In this document: in pieces, positions 19,126 to 27,765 of the stretch
How the letters are laid out: every line of letters begins with the position of its first letter
Position numbering within the stretch: the stretch's first letter is position 1
From: CAWBRT01 sp963814745
GTDB taxonomy: Bacteria > Acidobacteriota > Terriglobia > Terriglobales > Acidobacteriaceae
Reading direction: 5' to 3'
DNA: 64,000 bases
NCBI GenBank assembly: GCA_963814745.1
Contig: CAWFEA010000003.1
Coordinates: 1 to 64,000, forward strand
Notes under the pieces: model-generated
Told to the model about the DNA's origin: nothing
What the model saw: the letters and a program-made list of their open reading frames with translations, nothing else
Database searches by the model: none
Translations under genes and position numbers: made by a program

Positions 19126-19518
19126 CTATTTCCGCAGCCCGTTCCAGGTTTCCGAGGTCACAATCGAGTTGCTCGGGTTGTGTGGATCGAATTTAACGCT
19201 GGCTGGCAGTCCCAGGCGGCAGGAATGCAGGTTGACGAACTGGCCGAGGTGGGTGACGTCCTGCGAGCACTCGTATTGCACCCCTGCGACATCGTAGCTG
19301 TAAACCACCAGTTGCTGCGGTCCGAGTTTCGGGTCCTGGATTTCGTTTACGTCCAGGACCGTGCCATCGGTCAGGCGGCCTACGGCATTCAGCTTGGCGC
19401 GGCGTTCACGCTCGCGCTCTTCAGGCGATTTGCGATGGCTGGCCATCCAGACGGCCACGCTCCCGGAGGCCAGAACGACGCCGCCGGCGGCCAGCAGAAA
19501 AATAGGAAACGAAGTCAT
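19126..19518 (-). CDS. Hypothetical membrane-anchored protein, DUF3592-like
   Basis: A 130-residue protein with one N-terminal helix (FPIFLLAAGGVVLASGSVAVWM), a charged linker (SPEERERERRAK) and a small beta domain containing GTVLDVNEIQD, YSYDVAGVQYECSQDV and VKFDPHNPSNSIV. The YSY-...-Y and DPxNP pattern recalls DUF3592-type domains, as in the gene at 57477. The function is unknown. It is separated from ccdA by about 140 bp and from the FAH gene by 20 bp. Confidence 0.6.
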   Translation of the reverse strand: MTSFPIFLLAAGGVVLASGSVAVWMASHRKSPEERERERRAKLNAVGRLTDGTVLDVNEIQDPKLGPQQLVVYSYDVAGVQYECSQDVTHLGQFVNLHSCRLGLPASVKFDPHNPSNSIVTSETWNGLRK

Positions 19519-19537
19519 ACTCGATGAATGCCGCGGG

Positions 19538-20365
19538 TTATTCGTTGACTACCGGATTACTTAACGTACCGATGCCCTCGACGATCACCTCCACGGTGTC
19601 GCCGGCGTTCATGGAACTCACTCCCGGTGGAGTTCCGGTGGCGATGATGTCGCCCGGCAGCAATGTCATTACTTCGCAGATGTAACGCATCATGTAATCG
19701 ATGCTGAAGATGAAGTCGCGGGTGTTGCCATCCTGCTTGATCTGGCCGTTTACCAACGCCTGCACCCGGAGCTGCGAGGTGTCGAGCCCGGTGGCAACCA
19801 CCGGCCCAACCGGACAAAACGTATCGAAGCCTTTGCCGCGGGTGAACTGGCCGTCTTTTCTCTGTATATCCCGCGCGGTGACGTCGTTCAGGCAGGTGTA
19901 GCCGAGAATGTAATCGCGCACATCTTCTTCCGGCCGCAGCTTGTGGCAGGTGCGCCCGATAATGATCGCCAGTTCCGCTTCGTGGTCGAGACGGTTGGTG
20001 ATTTTCGGCCGCACGACCTTGCCGCCCGGAGCCAGCAGCGACGATGGAGGCTTAAAAAACAGGAGAGGCTCTTCCGGAACCGGATTTCCCAATTCCTTGG
20101 CATGCTCGACATAGTTGCGTCCCAGGCAGACGATCTTCGTCACCAGGGGGAACGGAATCAGCAGCATTGCCAACTCCAGCGGAACGGGATTGGCTAACGG
20201 CTTGGCACCGGCTTCATTGGGCAGGGTGACGGCGCCGGGCATCCCCGTGTCGCTCACTTCCAGGTGCGGACCGCTCATCAACGCGGTGATGACATCCTGC
20301 CCGCTCCTGTTCTCGACCAGGCCGTAATGTGTTCCATCTTTGTCAACAAACCGGCAAAAACGCAT
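19538..20365 (-). CDS. Fumarylacetoacetate hydrolase family protein
   Basis: A 275-residue member of the FAH superfamily, which hydrolyses or decarboxylates/isomerises acylpyruvate-type compounds. The conserved metal-binding region (RLDHEAELAIIIGR) and the typical C-terminal DIIATGTPPGVSSMNAGDTVEV are present. The open frame runs back to 20581, but MRFCRFVDKDG at 20365 has a strong GGGAGG ribosome site and fits the family. The substrate cannot be told; homologues are often called 2-hydroxyhepta-2,4-diene-1,7-dioate isomerase. It follows the fibronectin lipoprotein gene by 16 bp. Confidence 0.9.
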   Translation of the reverse strand: MRFCRFVDKDGTHYGLVENRSGQDVITALMSGPHLEVSDTGMPGAVTLPNEAGAKPLANPVPLELAMLLIPFPLVTKIVCLGRNYVEHAKELGNPVPEEPLLFFKPPSSLLAPGGKVVRPKITNRLDHEAELAIIIGRTCHKLRPEEDVRDYILGYTCLNDVTARDIQRKDGQFTRGKGFDTFCPVGPVVATGLDTSQLRVQALVNGQIKQDGNTRDFIFSIDYMMRYICEVMTLLPGDIIATGTPPGVSSMNAGDTVEVIVEGIGTLSNPVVNE

Positions 20366-20381
20366 AAATATAACCTCCCAG

Positions 20382-21473
20382 TTATGGTTGGGGTACCGAC
20401 TCCGCCGCCGTTTCGGAGCGCACGCTCTGGTTGCCGCGCTCGTCAACCGCACTGACTGAATAAATATATCGATGTCCGGCAACCACGTCCTCGTCCCGGA
20501 ACGAGGGAGCCCTAACCAGTTGACGGTTAATCTGGCGCGCCGTTTCACCCGGCTCGCTGCGGAACACGTTGTAGCCCGCAAGATCGGACTCGGTGTTCGG
20601 AGCCCACGTCAGGTCGATAAACGGCTTTTGCCCCACTCCCGAGAATACAGCCTGCAATCCGGTCGGAGTCGCTGGAGGAAAGATATCATGTGGGAAAATA
20701 TGAAGGGTAGGAGAATCGTCCCCTTCAAACTCCATCTGCTCCCCACCGGCAAACTGCACCCACGTTACGCTCGTCATTTTGTAATCATAAGCGTGTTCCC
20801 ACTCAAAGCTTCGGTCGCGCACCGTCTCGGCGCCGGCCTTGGCGGGCAGTTCCTGGATCAGGGTGTAGTCGGGGGCATTCGCCGGCTTGCGGAACACACG
20901 ATAAGAGAAGCGGAGATTGGCAGCGCCGGGGAGGGTCTCAGGCGCCTGCCAACTGAAGACCACCGCATCGGCGGTGACCTCGGCATGCAGATCGTAGGGA
21001 GAGGGTAATGACGGAGCCAATGAAACCCGTACCTGGTTGGAGAGTCCCGCGCTCTTCTCGCGCCGGTTCCGGACCTCGACGGCATAGGTGGCGAATTGGG
21101 TCGCGCTCTCTATATCCGGACTGAGTGCGTCCTCGAACATCACGTCCGGGCGACGGCCGGCGGCCGGCGCGAGCGAGTGCAAATCCTCCGGGCGCAACTG
21201 CTTGACAGCTTGGCATTGCTTCATCGGGAAGACGCCGACAGCGCGGCAGATCACGACCGTTCCCAACCGCCGTATATTCTGCCGGTCTGTCGTCTGCGTC
21301 GGCTCCGTCCAGGTAAGCACTACGCGACCGCCCTTGCGGGTGGCGGCCAGATCATCGACTGGACGCGGCAACGCCAACGAGGGCGGCATAGGAACACCGG
21401 GCGCGCCGCAGCCGGCGGCGCACCACCAAAGACCAATCACGAAGATGCAGGCGAACAGAGTCCGAGCGCGCAT
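20382..21473 (-). CDS. Lipoprotein with fibronectin type III domains
   Basis: A 363-residue exported protein. A signal peptide ends in a lipobox (CAAGC, Cys ~22), so it should be lipid-anchored. At least two or three FnIII-like units are visible: VDDLAATRKGGRVVLTWTEP, SPYDLHAEVTADAVVFSWQAP, and TGLQAVFSGVGQKPFIDLTW with the NVFRSE and YIYSVSAVDERGN patterns. Such proteins are common in Acidobacteriota and are thought to bind surfaces or partners. No catalytic motif is seen. Confidence 0.8.
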   Translation of the reverse strand: MRARTLFACIFVIGLWWCAAGCGAPGVPMPPSLALPRPVDDLAATRKGGRVVLTWTEPTQTTDRQNIRRLGTVVICRAVGVFPMKQCQAVKQLRPEDLHSLAPAAGRRPDVMFEDALSPDIESATQFATYAVEVRNRREKSAGLSNQVRVSLAPSLPSPYDLHAEVTADAVVFSWQAPETLPGAANLRFSYRVFRKPANAPDYTLIQELPAKAGAETVRDRSFEWEHAYDYKMTSVTWVQFAGGEQMEFEGDDSPTLHIFPHDIFPPATPTGLQAVFSGVGQKPFIDLTWAPNTESDLAGYNVFRSEPGETARQINRQLVRAPSFRDEDVVAGHRYIYSVSAVDERGNQSVRSETAAESVPQP

Positions 21474-21552
21474 GTGAGAGCAATCAGCCTAACACCCGGG
21501 ACCGGCAATCGAAAAGTCTCGAACTCTGAAATCGCAAAAGGTTTCGCCGGCT

Positions 21553-22026
21553 TCAGGCCTCGACCGCTGCGCTCATCCGATCCCGGTACGCACCGTAGTC
21601 TGGCACCAGGCGTTCGTAGCTGCTTTTCATCAACGGCGAGGAGATCATGAAATCGGCCGACGAGCGGTTGCAGGCAACCGGGATGTTCCACACGTTGGCA
21701 ATTCGCAACAACGCTTTGATATCCGGATCGTGAGGCAACGGCTGCAGAGGATCCCAAAAGAAGATGACGAAGTCTATCTCCGCCCCTGCGATCTTCGCGC
21801 CGATCTGTTGATCGCCACCCAAAGGGCCGCTCTCGAGTTTGATAATCGGAATCTCCAGGTGATTCTCCAGAAGCTGCCCCGTCGTGCCGGTGGCGTACAG
21901 ATTATGATCGGCCAGCAGGTCACGATTGTAGTGCGCCCACTCGAACAGATCCTGCTTCTTGTTGTCGTGTGCAACCAGGGCAATGTTCTTCTTGGGAGAC
22001 ATCGGTAAGATCTTATGCATTTTCAA
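21553..22026 (-). CDS. mgsA: Methylglyoxal synthase
   Basis: MgsA converts dihydroxyacetone phosphate to methylglyoxal, a bypass of lower glycolysis under phosphate limitation or sugar stress. The N-terminal IALVAHDNKK motif, the phosphate-binding SGPLGGDQQIGAKI and the conserved DPLQPLPHDPDIKALLRI stretch are intact. At 157 residues (or 149 from MSPKKNIAL) it has normal length. It is the first gene on this strand before a 560-bp gap with a possible structured RNA. Confidence 0.95.
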   Translation of the reverse strand: MKMHKILPMSPKKNIALVAHDNKKQDLFEWAHYNRDLLADHNLYATGTTGQLLENHLEIPIIKLESGPLGGDQQIGAKIAGAEIDFVIFFWDPLQPLPHDPDIKALLRIANVWNIPVACNRSSADFMISSPLMKSSYERLVPDYGAYRDRMSAAVEA

Positions 22027-22586
22027 AATGATGACTACCCCCTCCTTGGATCTTCGCGCGCCTAGGTTACGCCTTAATGAACGTATGCTTTACCTATTAG
22101 ATGCCCGGAAGTGTGCCGCTGGTGCAATCTGCGGCGGCTCGGTGAACAAGCGCATCCGGCACGGTAAGCTCCGTGTTTGGTATTGGTTGGCGCTTACAGT
22201 GGAGTGTTCCGGGCAGCGAAAGGGCTTTCTCGTGCCGTTTAAAATTGGCTGATTTTACCGAAAAATCACGATCATGCACTCGCGATCTACGCAGATGATT
22301 GATTGCATAGCATCTTTAGTTGGGTTGTCACTTCATCTGCTCCGGTGCTTGTGCAATAATCCGCCCACGGGTACAGCCGGTTCGCGACATTGGTTGGCAA
22401 GCGTGTTCGGTTGCAACCGTGGGAGTTGAATGGCTGATGGTGTGGTGAGAGTCAACCCTCACGGAGGGCCTTGTAGCCTTGTCGCTGAGAGACACTAGCC
22501 TAGTCGGCCACAGCGATCTCGCAAATCGGTACAAAATCCGTAAGTACAAATCGGTATAAATCCGTCATGAAGGAGAAGTTTCATCC
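22027..22586. other. 560-bp intergenic region upstream of the cytochrome c gene
   Basis: Besides the candidate RNA at 22102-22215 it holds a near-duplicate repeat, AAATCGGTACAAAATCCGT (22523-22541) and AAATCGGTATAAATCCGT (22548-22565), with a 25-bp period. The second copy ends 21 bp before the cytochrome ATG. The pair could be a regulator-binding site. No open frame here is convincing. Confidence 0.4.
22102..22215 (+). ncRNA. Candidate structured RNA (three-way junction)
   Basis: Three perfect helices nest as a three-way junction: P1 TGCCCGGAA (22102-22110) with TTCCGGGCA (22207-22215); P2 GTGCCG (22113-22118) with CGGCAC (22157-22162); P3 GTAAGC (22164-22169) with GCTTAC (22192-22197). Junction strands are 2, 1 and 9 nt. 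The element lies between mgsA (other strand) and the cytochrome c gene. It matches no RNA class I can name and the strand is a guess. Conservation is untested, so chance folding is not excluded. Confidence 0.35.
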
Positions 22587-22880
22587 ATGAAGCGTTATGC
22601 AATGTTTGTTGCCCTGTTAGCTCTGGCTTCGACTTTTGCGTGGTCAGCCGAAGACGGTGCCGCTATTTACAAGACCAAATGTGCCGTATGTCACGGCGCC
22701 GCCGGCGAAGGCAAAGCCACCAATCCTGCGTTGAAAGGCACCAAGATGAGCGCGGCCGATTTGGCGGCTTTCATCACCAAAGGCGCGGCGGGAAAGAAGG
22801 CCCCCCACGCCAAAGGAATAGCTGGCATGACTGACGATCAGGCGAAGGCCGTGGCCGGGTACGTCAAGTCCCTGAAATAG
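22587..22880 (+). CDS. Small periplasmic cytochrome c (class I)
   Basis: A 97-residue monoheme electron carrier. The signal peptide ends near FAWSA, and the heme site is CAVCH at residues 32-36. Two methionines, in GTKMSAADL and GIAGMTDDQ, are candidates for the sixth heme ligand. Size and the AVAGYVKSLK end fit the cytochrome c6/c551-like group. The ribosome site AAGGAG precedes the ATG by 9 bases. A GC-rich hairpin follows (22959-22986). The partner oxidase or donor is not in the window. Confidence 0.9.
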   Translation: MKRYAMFVALLALASTFAWSAEDGAAIYKTKCAVCHGAAGEGKATNPALKGTKMSAADLAAFITKGAAGKKAPHAKGIAGMTDDQAKAVAGYVKSLK

Positions 22881-22958
22881 ACCCTCCGAACCGACAAGAA
22901 GGCACCGCCTAAGGGCGCAGATTGCTTCCAGCCTGAGCGACCTTTGATGGAGGCGGTT

Positions 22959-22986
22959 CGAACCCGCGACACAAATCGCGGGTTCG
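22959..22986 (+). terminator. Terminator-like hairpin after the cytochrome c gene
   Basis: CGAACCCGCGA (22959-22969) pairs perfectly with TCGCGGGTTCG (22976-22986) across a 6-base loop, followed by CTGTCTCTT. It lies between the convergent cytochrome c (+) and MFS (-) genes. The tail is only moderately T-rich, so factor-independent termination is likely but not certain. The GGTTCGAACCC string is not part of a tRNA. Confidence 0.6.
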
Positions 22987-23036
22987 CTGTCTCTTGAGGT
23001 GAATTTCGGCGCCGCGGCAAGCCGGGGCTTCGGCTT

Positions 23037-24542
23037 CTACCCGGCGTTATCGGAGGCGGCTTCGAGCGCCTTGGCGGACCGGCCGGCCATCTCGGCCCCG
23101 GCGTCGGACGGCAAAGTGAAGGCCGAATAGGCCGACAACGCGGTGATCAGTCCCATGACTAGGATCGCCGGCCAAAAATCGCTCGCCACGATGGTTCCGT
23201 GTCTTTGCAGGAAACTGGACGCTTGTAAGGCAAACGCGCCTGCGGTGATGCCCATGCCGAGTGACAGTTGCTGCACCGTGGCATACATGCTCGTAGCCTG
23301 GCTGACGACATGGTCGGGAATGTCCGCGTACGTGATCGCATTCAGGGACGTGAACTGTAAACTGCGGACACATCCGCCCAACAGAAGCACCAGGAAGATG
23401 AGCATATGCGGCGTTCTCGCCGTGAACAGCGCCATCGCGGCGACGCTCGCCGCCGAAAGCAGGGCATTGTAGGCCAGCACCGAACGAAAACCATACAGCC
23501 GCAGAAACATCTTGATGGCGCTCTTTATGAACAAAGCGCCGATCGCCGAGGCGCAGGTCAACATTCCCGATTGCAACGGGCTCATGCCAAAGCCCAGTTG
23601 CAGCAGCAGCGGCAGCAGCAGCGCGATCGAACCAATGCCAACGCGGAACAGGGAGCCGCCGCCAACCCCGGCCAGGAATGTCTTGATCTTAAACAGTCCG
23701 AGATCCAGCAGCGGCGTTTCGGTGCGCCGGGCAAGGCGAAAATATAAATAAGTTATGGCCGTCCCAATTACGATGCTGGCGACGGCGAACTCCCGCGGCA
23801 GCAGGCGCTCGGTGATCGTGCTTAATCCGAACATCAACAACGACAAGCCTGTCGCCGAAGTGAGAAAGCCAACCACGTCCAGCGGCGGAACCACGGTCTC
23901 GCGGATATTTTCCATGTAGCGCACGGCGAGAAAAATACCCAGAATGCTGACCGGAACGTTGATGAAAAAAATCCAGCGCCAACTCCAGTAGGTGGTAATG
24001 AAGCCGCCCAGCGGCGGACCGACCAGCGGCCCCAACAGGGCCGGAACCGTCAGATAATTCAGGGCGGTAACCAGCTCTTCCCGGGAAACCGTGCGCACAA
24101 TTACGATTCGCCCCACCGGCACCATCATGGCGCCGCCGATGCCCTGCAGGAAACGGGCGGCCACAAAGAACGCGAAAGAACGCGCCAGGCCGCACAGCAT
24201 CGAGCTGACCATGAAGGTGGCTATCGCCGCGCAAAAAACCGTGCGCCCGCCAAATCTGTCGGCCATCCAGCCGGAGATCGGTATGAAAACCGCCAGGCTC
24301 ACCAGGTATGCCGTCAACCCAAGCTTGAGTGCAATCGCATCCATGCCCAGATCGCGGGCGATCATCGGCAGTGATGTGGTGATCACCGTGCCGTCGACGT
24401 TCTCCATCAACAAGGCGCAGGCGACGATCAGCGGGACGAAAAGCTCGGGCCGAATCCCAAACCACCTTTGTGCTAAAGAATTCGAGCTTCGGGCGGGTAA
24501 TGCGTCAACTTCTTCTTTAGGAATTTCTAGAATTTTTGCCAC
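23037..24542 (-). CDS. DHA2-type major facilitator drug exporter
   Basis: A 501-residue multidrug proton antiporter with about 14 predicted membrane helices (EmrB/QacA-like). MFS motif A is seen as GWMADRFGGRTVF in the loop between helices 2 and 3, and motif C-like GPLVGPPLGGFI in helix 5. After helix 5 SWRWIFFINVPVSILG is the signature of the DHA2 group. No membrane-fusion protein or outer-membrane channel gene is adjacent, so it either works alone or uses a distant partner. Start ATG 24542. Confidence 0.92.
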   Translation of the reverse strand: MAKILEIPKEEVDALPARSSNSLAQRWFGIRPELFVPLIVACALLMENVDGTVITTSLPMIARDLGMDAIALKLGLTAYLVSLAVFIPISGWMADRFGGRTVFCAAIATFMVSSMLCGLARSFAFFVAARFLQGIGGAMMVPVGRIVIVRTVSREELVTALNYLTVPALLGPLVGPPLGGFITTYWSWRWIFFINVPVSILGIFLAVRYMENIRETVVPPLDVVGFLTSATGLSLLMFGLSTITERLLPREFAVASIVIGTAITYLYFRLARRTETPLLDLGLFKIKTFLAGVGGGSLFRVGIGSIALLLPLLLQLGFGMSPLQSGMLTCASAIGALFIKSAIKMFLRLYGFRSVLAYNALLSAASVAAMALFTARTPHMLIFLVLLLGGCVRSLQFTSLNAITYADIPDHVVSQATSMYATVQQLSLGMGITAGAFALQASSFLQRHGTIVASDFWPAILVMGLITALSAYSAFTLPSDAGAEMAGRSAKALEAASDNAG

Positions 24543-24792
24543 GATTGCTTACTGATAGTATCTCTGTTTTGCCTCGAAGTCGCAAACCAGCCAATCGCAT
24601 GCAATAAGCAAAAGACCTTACGCGAGTGAGGCATTCTCAGAGCTTTGTCGAAGTCGCGGGCGATCAAGGTACCCGCCCGGACTCAATAATTGCTCCTAAT
24701 TACTTGGATGCGCAAGAGCTTGCGCGGCTGCAAGAATGAGTGATCGCGCCTCGGGAAATATCGGGCTCGAAACTGATCTAAGATGAAGCCAT

Positions 24793-25374
24793 ATGCCGAA
24801 AAATGAACGAGAAGCCTGGAACCAGCGCTACCGCGATGGATCGCACGGCGGAAATGGTCCTGACCCATTTCTGATCCAGAGCTGCGAAGAATACATCCAG
24901 CCTCTGTTTCCCGCCGGTGGCCGGGCGCTCGATGTTGCCGGCGGCACCGGCAGGCACTCTGTCTATCTGGCCGAACGGGCCTGGCAAGTGACCCTGGCCG
25001 ACATCTCCGAGGTAGGCGTGGAGCGTGCGCGCGAGCGGGCAAAGCGACATGGCGTCAAGGTCGATTTTTTGATTGGCGACACTCGCGATCTCGCTTTCGG
25101 CCGGGAGCGATTCGACGTGGTGATGGTGTTTTTCTATTTGGAGCGTGACATTCTTCCCGCGCTCGGCGCGGCCCTCTCGCCCGGCGGACTCATCGTCTAT
25201 AAGACTTACACTCACGAGCACGAAAAATTTGCCATCCACGGCCTGTCGCATCCCATGTACTTCCTTGGCGACAACGAGCTGTTGCACGCGTTTCCCGGCT
25301 TTCGCGTGCTTCACTATCGCGAGTCGGTACATGAGCGCGGCATCGCCGAGTTGGTGGCCCGCAAGCCGCTGTGA
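24793..25374 (+). CDS. SAM-dependent methyltransferase (TehB-like)
   Basis: A 193-residue class I methyltransferase. It opens with REAWNQRYRDG, has the SAM-binding motif I ALDVAGGTGRHSVYLAERAW (residues ~45-65), the acidic ADIS, and FDVVMVFFYLERDILPALG in the motif IV area. The short WNxRYxxG start is shared with TehB and related small-molecule methyltransferases; the substrate is unknown. It is divergent from the MFS exporter with a 250-bp gap, in which I see no further gene. Confidence 0.85.
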   Translation: MPKNEREAWNQRYRDGSHGGNGPDPFLIQSCEEYIQPLFPAGGRALDVAGGTGRHSVYLAERAWQVTLADISEVGVERARERAKRHGVKVDFLIGDTRDLAFGRERFDVVMVFFYLERDILPALGAALSPGGLIVYKTYTHEHEKFAIHGLSHPMYFLGDNELLHAFPGFRVLHYRESVHERGIAELVARKPL

Positions 25375-25487
25375 GCCACCCGCTCTGATGTTCCGTTCGA
25401 GCCTTACGCGGGGCAATGGTAGTCAAGGCTTCTCAATCGCTCCGGCGCCATCAGGTTTCACCGCTGGAGTTTCTGTCGATGTTGAGC

Positions 25488-25556
25488 TTGACATTCGGGC
25501 AGGGGTGGCTCAGACTGCTTGCTCATAAACACCCATGAGACTTACGTCTCACATGG
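25488..25556 (+). promoter_or_regulatory. Promoter region and palindromic operator candidate upstream of the uronate genes
   Basis: TGAGAC (25536-25541) and GTCTCA (25546-25551) form a perfect inverted repeat with a TTAC spacer; the outer CCATG/CATGG bases extend the symmetry imperfectly (25533-25556). It ends 20 bp before the start of the isomerase gene. A TTGACA at 25488-25493 could be the -35 box, but the -10 is weak. IclR-family sites such as KdgR operators have a similar TGA...TCA form, so the IclR gene at 28.4 kb is the natural candidate regulator. Confidence 0.45.
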
Positions 25557-25576
25557 CAGTACGCAAATAAAGAGGC

Positions 25577-26401
25577 ATGAGCATGCAGACACAATCTCCC
25601 GTGGAGAAAATGGTTTTTCGCAAGACCAACGCAAAAACCGGACGCAACATCAGTGTCACCCCCAGCAACAGCACGAACAAGCATCTGGCCTATGGCCGCA
25701 TCATTTTGAACTCTTCCACTCCCTCGCTTCAGTTTGCCAACGGCAACCAGGAAACCGGCCTGATTTGCATGTCGGGCAGCGCCATGGTGAGCGTTGACGG
25801 CAAGCCATTTCAGATGGGACAGTACGATGCCATTTATATCCCGCGCGACAGCCGGATTGAAGTCTCGACCAAGGCGGACGTGGACTTCGTCGAACTCTCC
25901 GCGGATGTGGAGAACCGTTATCCTCTGCAGTTCGTTCCCTACGCGGAAGTTTGCAAAGACCCGACCCTGAAATTCGACGCCGGCACTCCCGGCCAGGCGC
26001 GCCATCTTAATATCGTTTTCGGTAAGAACGTCGAAGCTGGACGTTTAGTCGCAGGCTTTACTTTTTCCGAGCCGGGCAACTGGACAAGTTGGCCGCCGCA
26101 CGAGCACACCGCCATTCTTGAAGAAATGTATATCTACTTCGATATGCCGGCGCCGGCCTTCGGCTTGCAATTGGTGTACGACAACACGGAGTATCCGGAG
26201 ATGGTGGTGCCGGTGCGCGACGGCGATGCCGTGCTGATGCCAAGCGGCTATCACCCCAACGTCTCCGTTCCCGGCCACCGGATCTGTTTCGTATGGGCGA
26301 TGGCCGCGCATCGGGAGAAAGTTGACCGGCAGTTCGGCTTGGTCAATGTGCAGCCGGGATTTGACAAGAGCGGTTCCGGCCTCGAAGCCAGCCGCAAATA
26401 A
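25577..26401 (+). CDS. IolB/KduI-type sugar-acid isomerase
   Basis: A 274-residue bicupin protein of the KduI/IolB family. The metal-binding histidines are suggested by SWPPHEHTAILEEMYIYFDM and later GYHPNVSVPGH. The sequence is closer to IolB (5-deoxy-glucuronate isomerase) than to E. coli KduI, but its position directly before kduD, with uxaC and uxaB nearby and no other inositol genes, points to isomerisation of 5-keto-4-deoxyuronate from pectin or other uronates. This role is inference. kduD starts 15 bp downstream, so the two are co-transcribed. Confidence 0.85.
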   Translation: MSMQTQSPVEKMVFRKTNAKTGRNISVTPSNSTNKHLAYGRIILNSSTPSLQFANGNQETGLICMSGSAMVSVDGKPFQMGQYDAIYIPRDSRIEVSTKADVDFVELSADVENRYPLQFVPYAEVCKDPTLKFDAGTPGQARHLNIVFGKNVEAGRLVAGFTFSEPGNWTSWPPHEHTAILEEMYIYFDMPAPAFGLQLVYDNTEYPEMVVPVRDGDAVLMPSGYHPNVSVPGHRICFVWAMAAHREKVDRQFGLVNVQPGFDKSGSGLEASRK

Positions 26402-26416
26402 CATCGAGGGACAACC

Positions 26417-27181
26417 ATGATTCTGGACGCGCTGAAGCTAACTGGGAGAAATGCGCTCGTCACCGGCGCGCAGCAAGGTCTGGGCGCCGGTATTGCCGTG
26501 GCTCTGGCGGAAGCGGGCGCGAATGTAATGGTGCACGGACTGGAGTCCGAGAAGACCGTGGCGACTCGCGAGGCCGTCGGCAAAGCCGGTGTGCAGGCTT
26601 TTTCGGTGTTGGGGGATGTTGCCGATCCAAAGGTCTGCGAGCGGATGGTCGAGAGCACGGTGGAGCGGTTCGGCTCGATCGATATTCTGGTCAACAACGC
26701 CGGCATCATTCGCCGCGCGCCGGCGGCCGAGTACCCGCTCAGCGATTGGAACGACGTCATCGAAATCAATCTGAACAGCATTTTCCGGCTCTGTCAGCTC
26801 GCGGGACGGAGAATGCTGGCGCAGGGACGAGGAAAGATCATCAACATTGCGTCCTTACTTTCCTTTCAGGGCGGCGTGTTTGTTCCGGCGTATGCCGCGG
26901 CCAAGGGCGGGGTGGCGCAACTGACCAAGGCCCTGGCCAACGAGTGGGCGCCGAAGGGAGTGAACGTCAACGCCATCGCTCCCGGCTACATGGCGACCGA
27001 TAACACCGCCGCGCTTCGCGCCGATGCGCAGCGCAGCCGGCAGATTCTTGAGCGCATCCCCGCCGGACGTTGGGGAACGCCGCAGGACGTTGGAGGCGTG
27101 GCCGTGTTTCTGGCCGCGCCGGCCAGCGATTACGTCAACGGCCACGTACTGGTGGTCGACGGCGGCTGGATGGGGCGCTAG
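26417..27181 (+). CDS. kduD: 2-keto-3-deoxygluconate (2-deoxy-D-gluconate) dehydrogenase
   Basis: A classical short-chain dehydrogenase of 254 residues. It shows the NAD motif TGAQQGLGAG, NNAG (residues ~93), the catalytic Ser in NIASLLSFQ, and YAAAK. KduD reduces 2,5-diketo-3-deoxygluconate to KDG, the step after the isomerase encoded just upstream. N-terminus MILDALKLTGRNALVTGA is typical for KduD. KDG kinase and aldolase are not in the window. Confidence 0.9.
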   Translation: MILDALKLTGRNALVTGAQQGLGAGIAVALAEAGANVMVHGLESEKTVATREAVGKAGVQAFSVLGDVADPKVCERMVESTVERFGSIDILVNNAGIIRRAPAAEYPLSDWNDVIEINLNSIFRLCQLAGRRMLAQGRGKIINIASLLSFQGGVFVPAYAAAKGGVAQLTKALANEWAPKGVNVNAIAPGYMATDNTAALRADAQRSRQILERIPAGRWGTPQDVGGVAVFLAAPASDYVNGHVLVVDGGWMGR

Positions 27182-27224
27182 GCCCCGGCAGTTTGAATTC
27201 ATTGTCGAAACAGGGAGGGAAGTG

Positions 27225-27677
27225 ATGTTGAGATCAGCCGTAATGTTTGCCGTTGCCGCCCTAATTATTGGCGTCTGCTCGTCCTCGGCGCAAACCGCCG
27301 CGGCGCCTGCCGCCAAGTTTTTTGACAAGGCCCAGGTTGCTCAGGCCTTGAAAGCCGGCGGCTTGATCTATGACGGAAAATTCTTTCGCGTGCAGATAAG
27401 CCAGCGGTCGGAACCCGGGCAGGTGGAGCTCCATCAGAAGGACACGGACGTTTTCTACATTGTGTCGGGTTCGGCAACGATCGTCACCGGCGGGACGATG
27501 GTGGGCGGAAAGCCCACCGGGCCCGGCGAAATCCGTGGAACTTCGATCACCGACGGCCAGAGCCGCACCGTCGCCGCGGGCGATGTGGTTGTGATTCCCG
27601 ACAACTTAAACCACTGGTGGAAAGAAATTCACCAGCCGTTGTTCTATTTCGTAGTGAAAGAAGTGACGGGGAAGTAG
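27225..27677 (+). CDS. Secreted cupin-domain protein
   Basis: A 150-residue periplasmic cupin. Signal peptide (AVMFAVAALIIGVCSSSAQ), then a single jelly-roll domain with VELHQKDTDVFYIVSGSATIVTGG and GDVVVIPDNLNHWWKEI, which hold the metal-binding His/Glu pattern. ATG 27225 is preceded by GGGAGGGA; the longer frame back to 27024 is only overlap with kduD. It may bind or process a sugar acid in the periplasm, in line with its neighbours, but this is not shown by sequence. Confidence 0.82.
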   Translation: MLRSAVMFAVAALIIGVCSSSAQTAAAPAAKFFDKAQVAQALKAGGLIYDGKFFRVQISQRSEPGQVELHQKDTDVFYIVSGSATIVTGGTMVGGKPTGPGEIRGTSITDGQSRTVAAGDVVVIPDNLNHWWKEIHQPLFYFVVKEVTGK

Positions 27678-27765
27678 ACGTTCTAGATTGGTTCAACTCG
27701 ACTGTTGCATAACCCGGATGTGTCGTCGTTTGTCATTCATCAACCGAAAGAAATGAGGAGATGGT

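Noticed and set aside
22940..22990. tRNA-like T-arm string GGTTCGAACCC
   Set aside because: It is one arm of a terminator hairpin; no cloverleaf can be drawn around it.
25577..26401. Calling the isomerase simply iolB of inositol breakdown
   Set aside because: No other inositol genes are present; kduD, uxaC and uxaB make a uronate role more likely.
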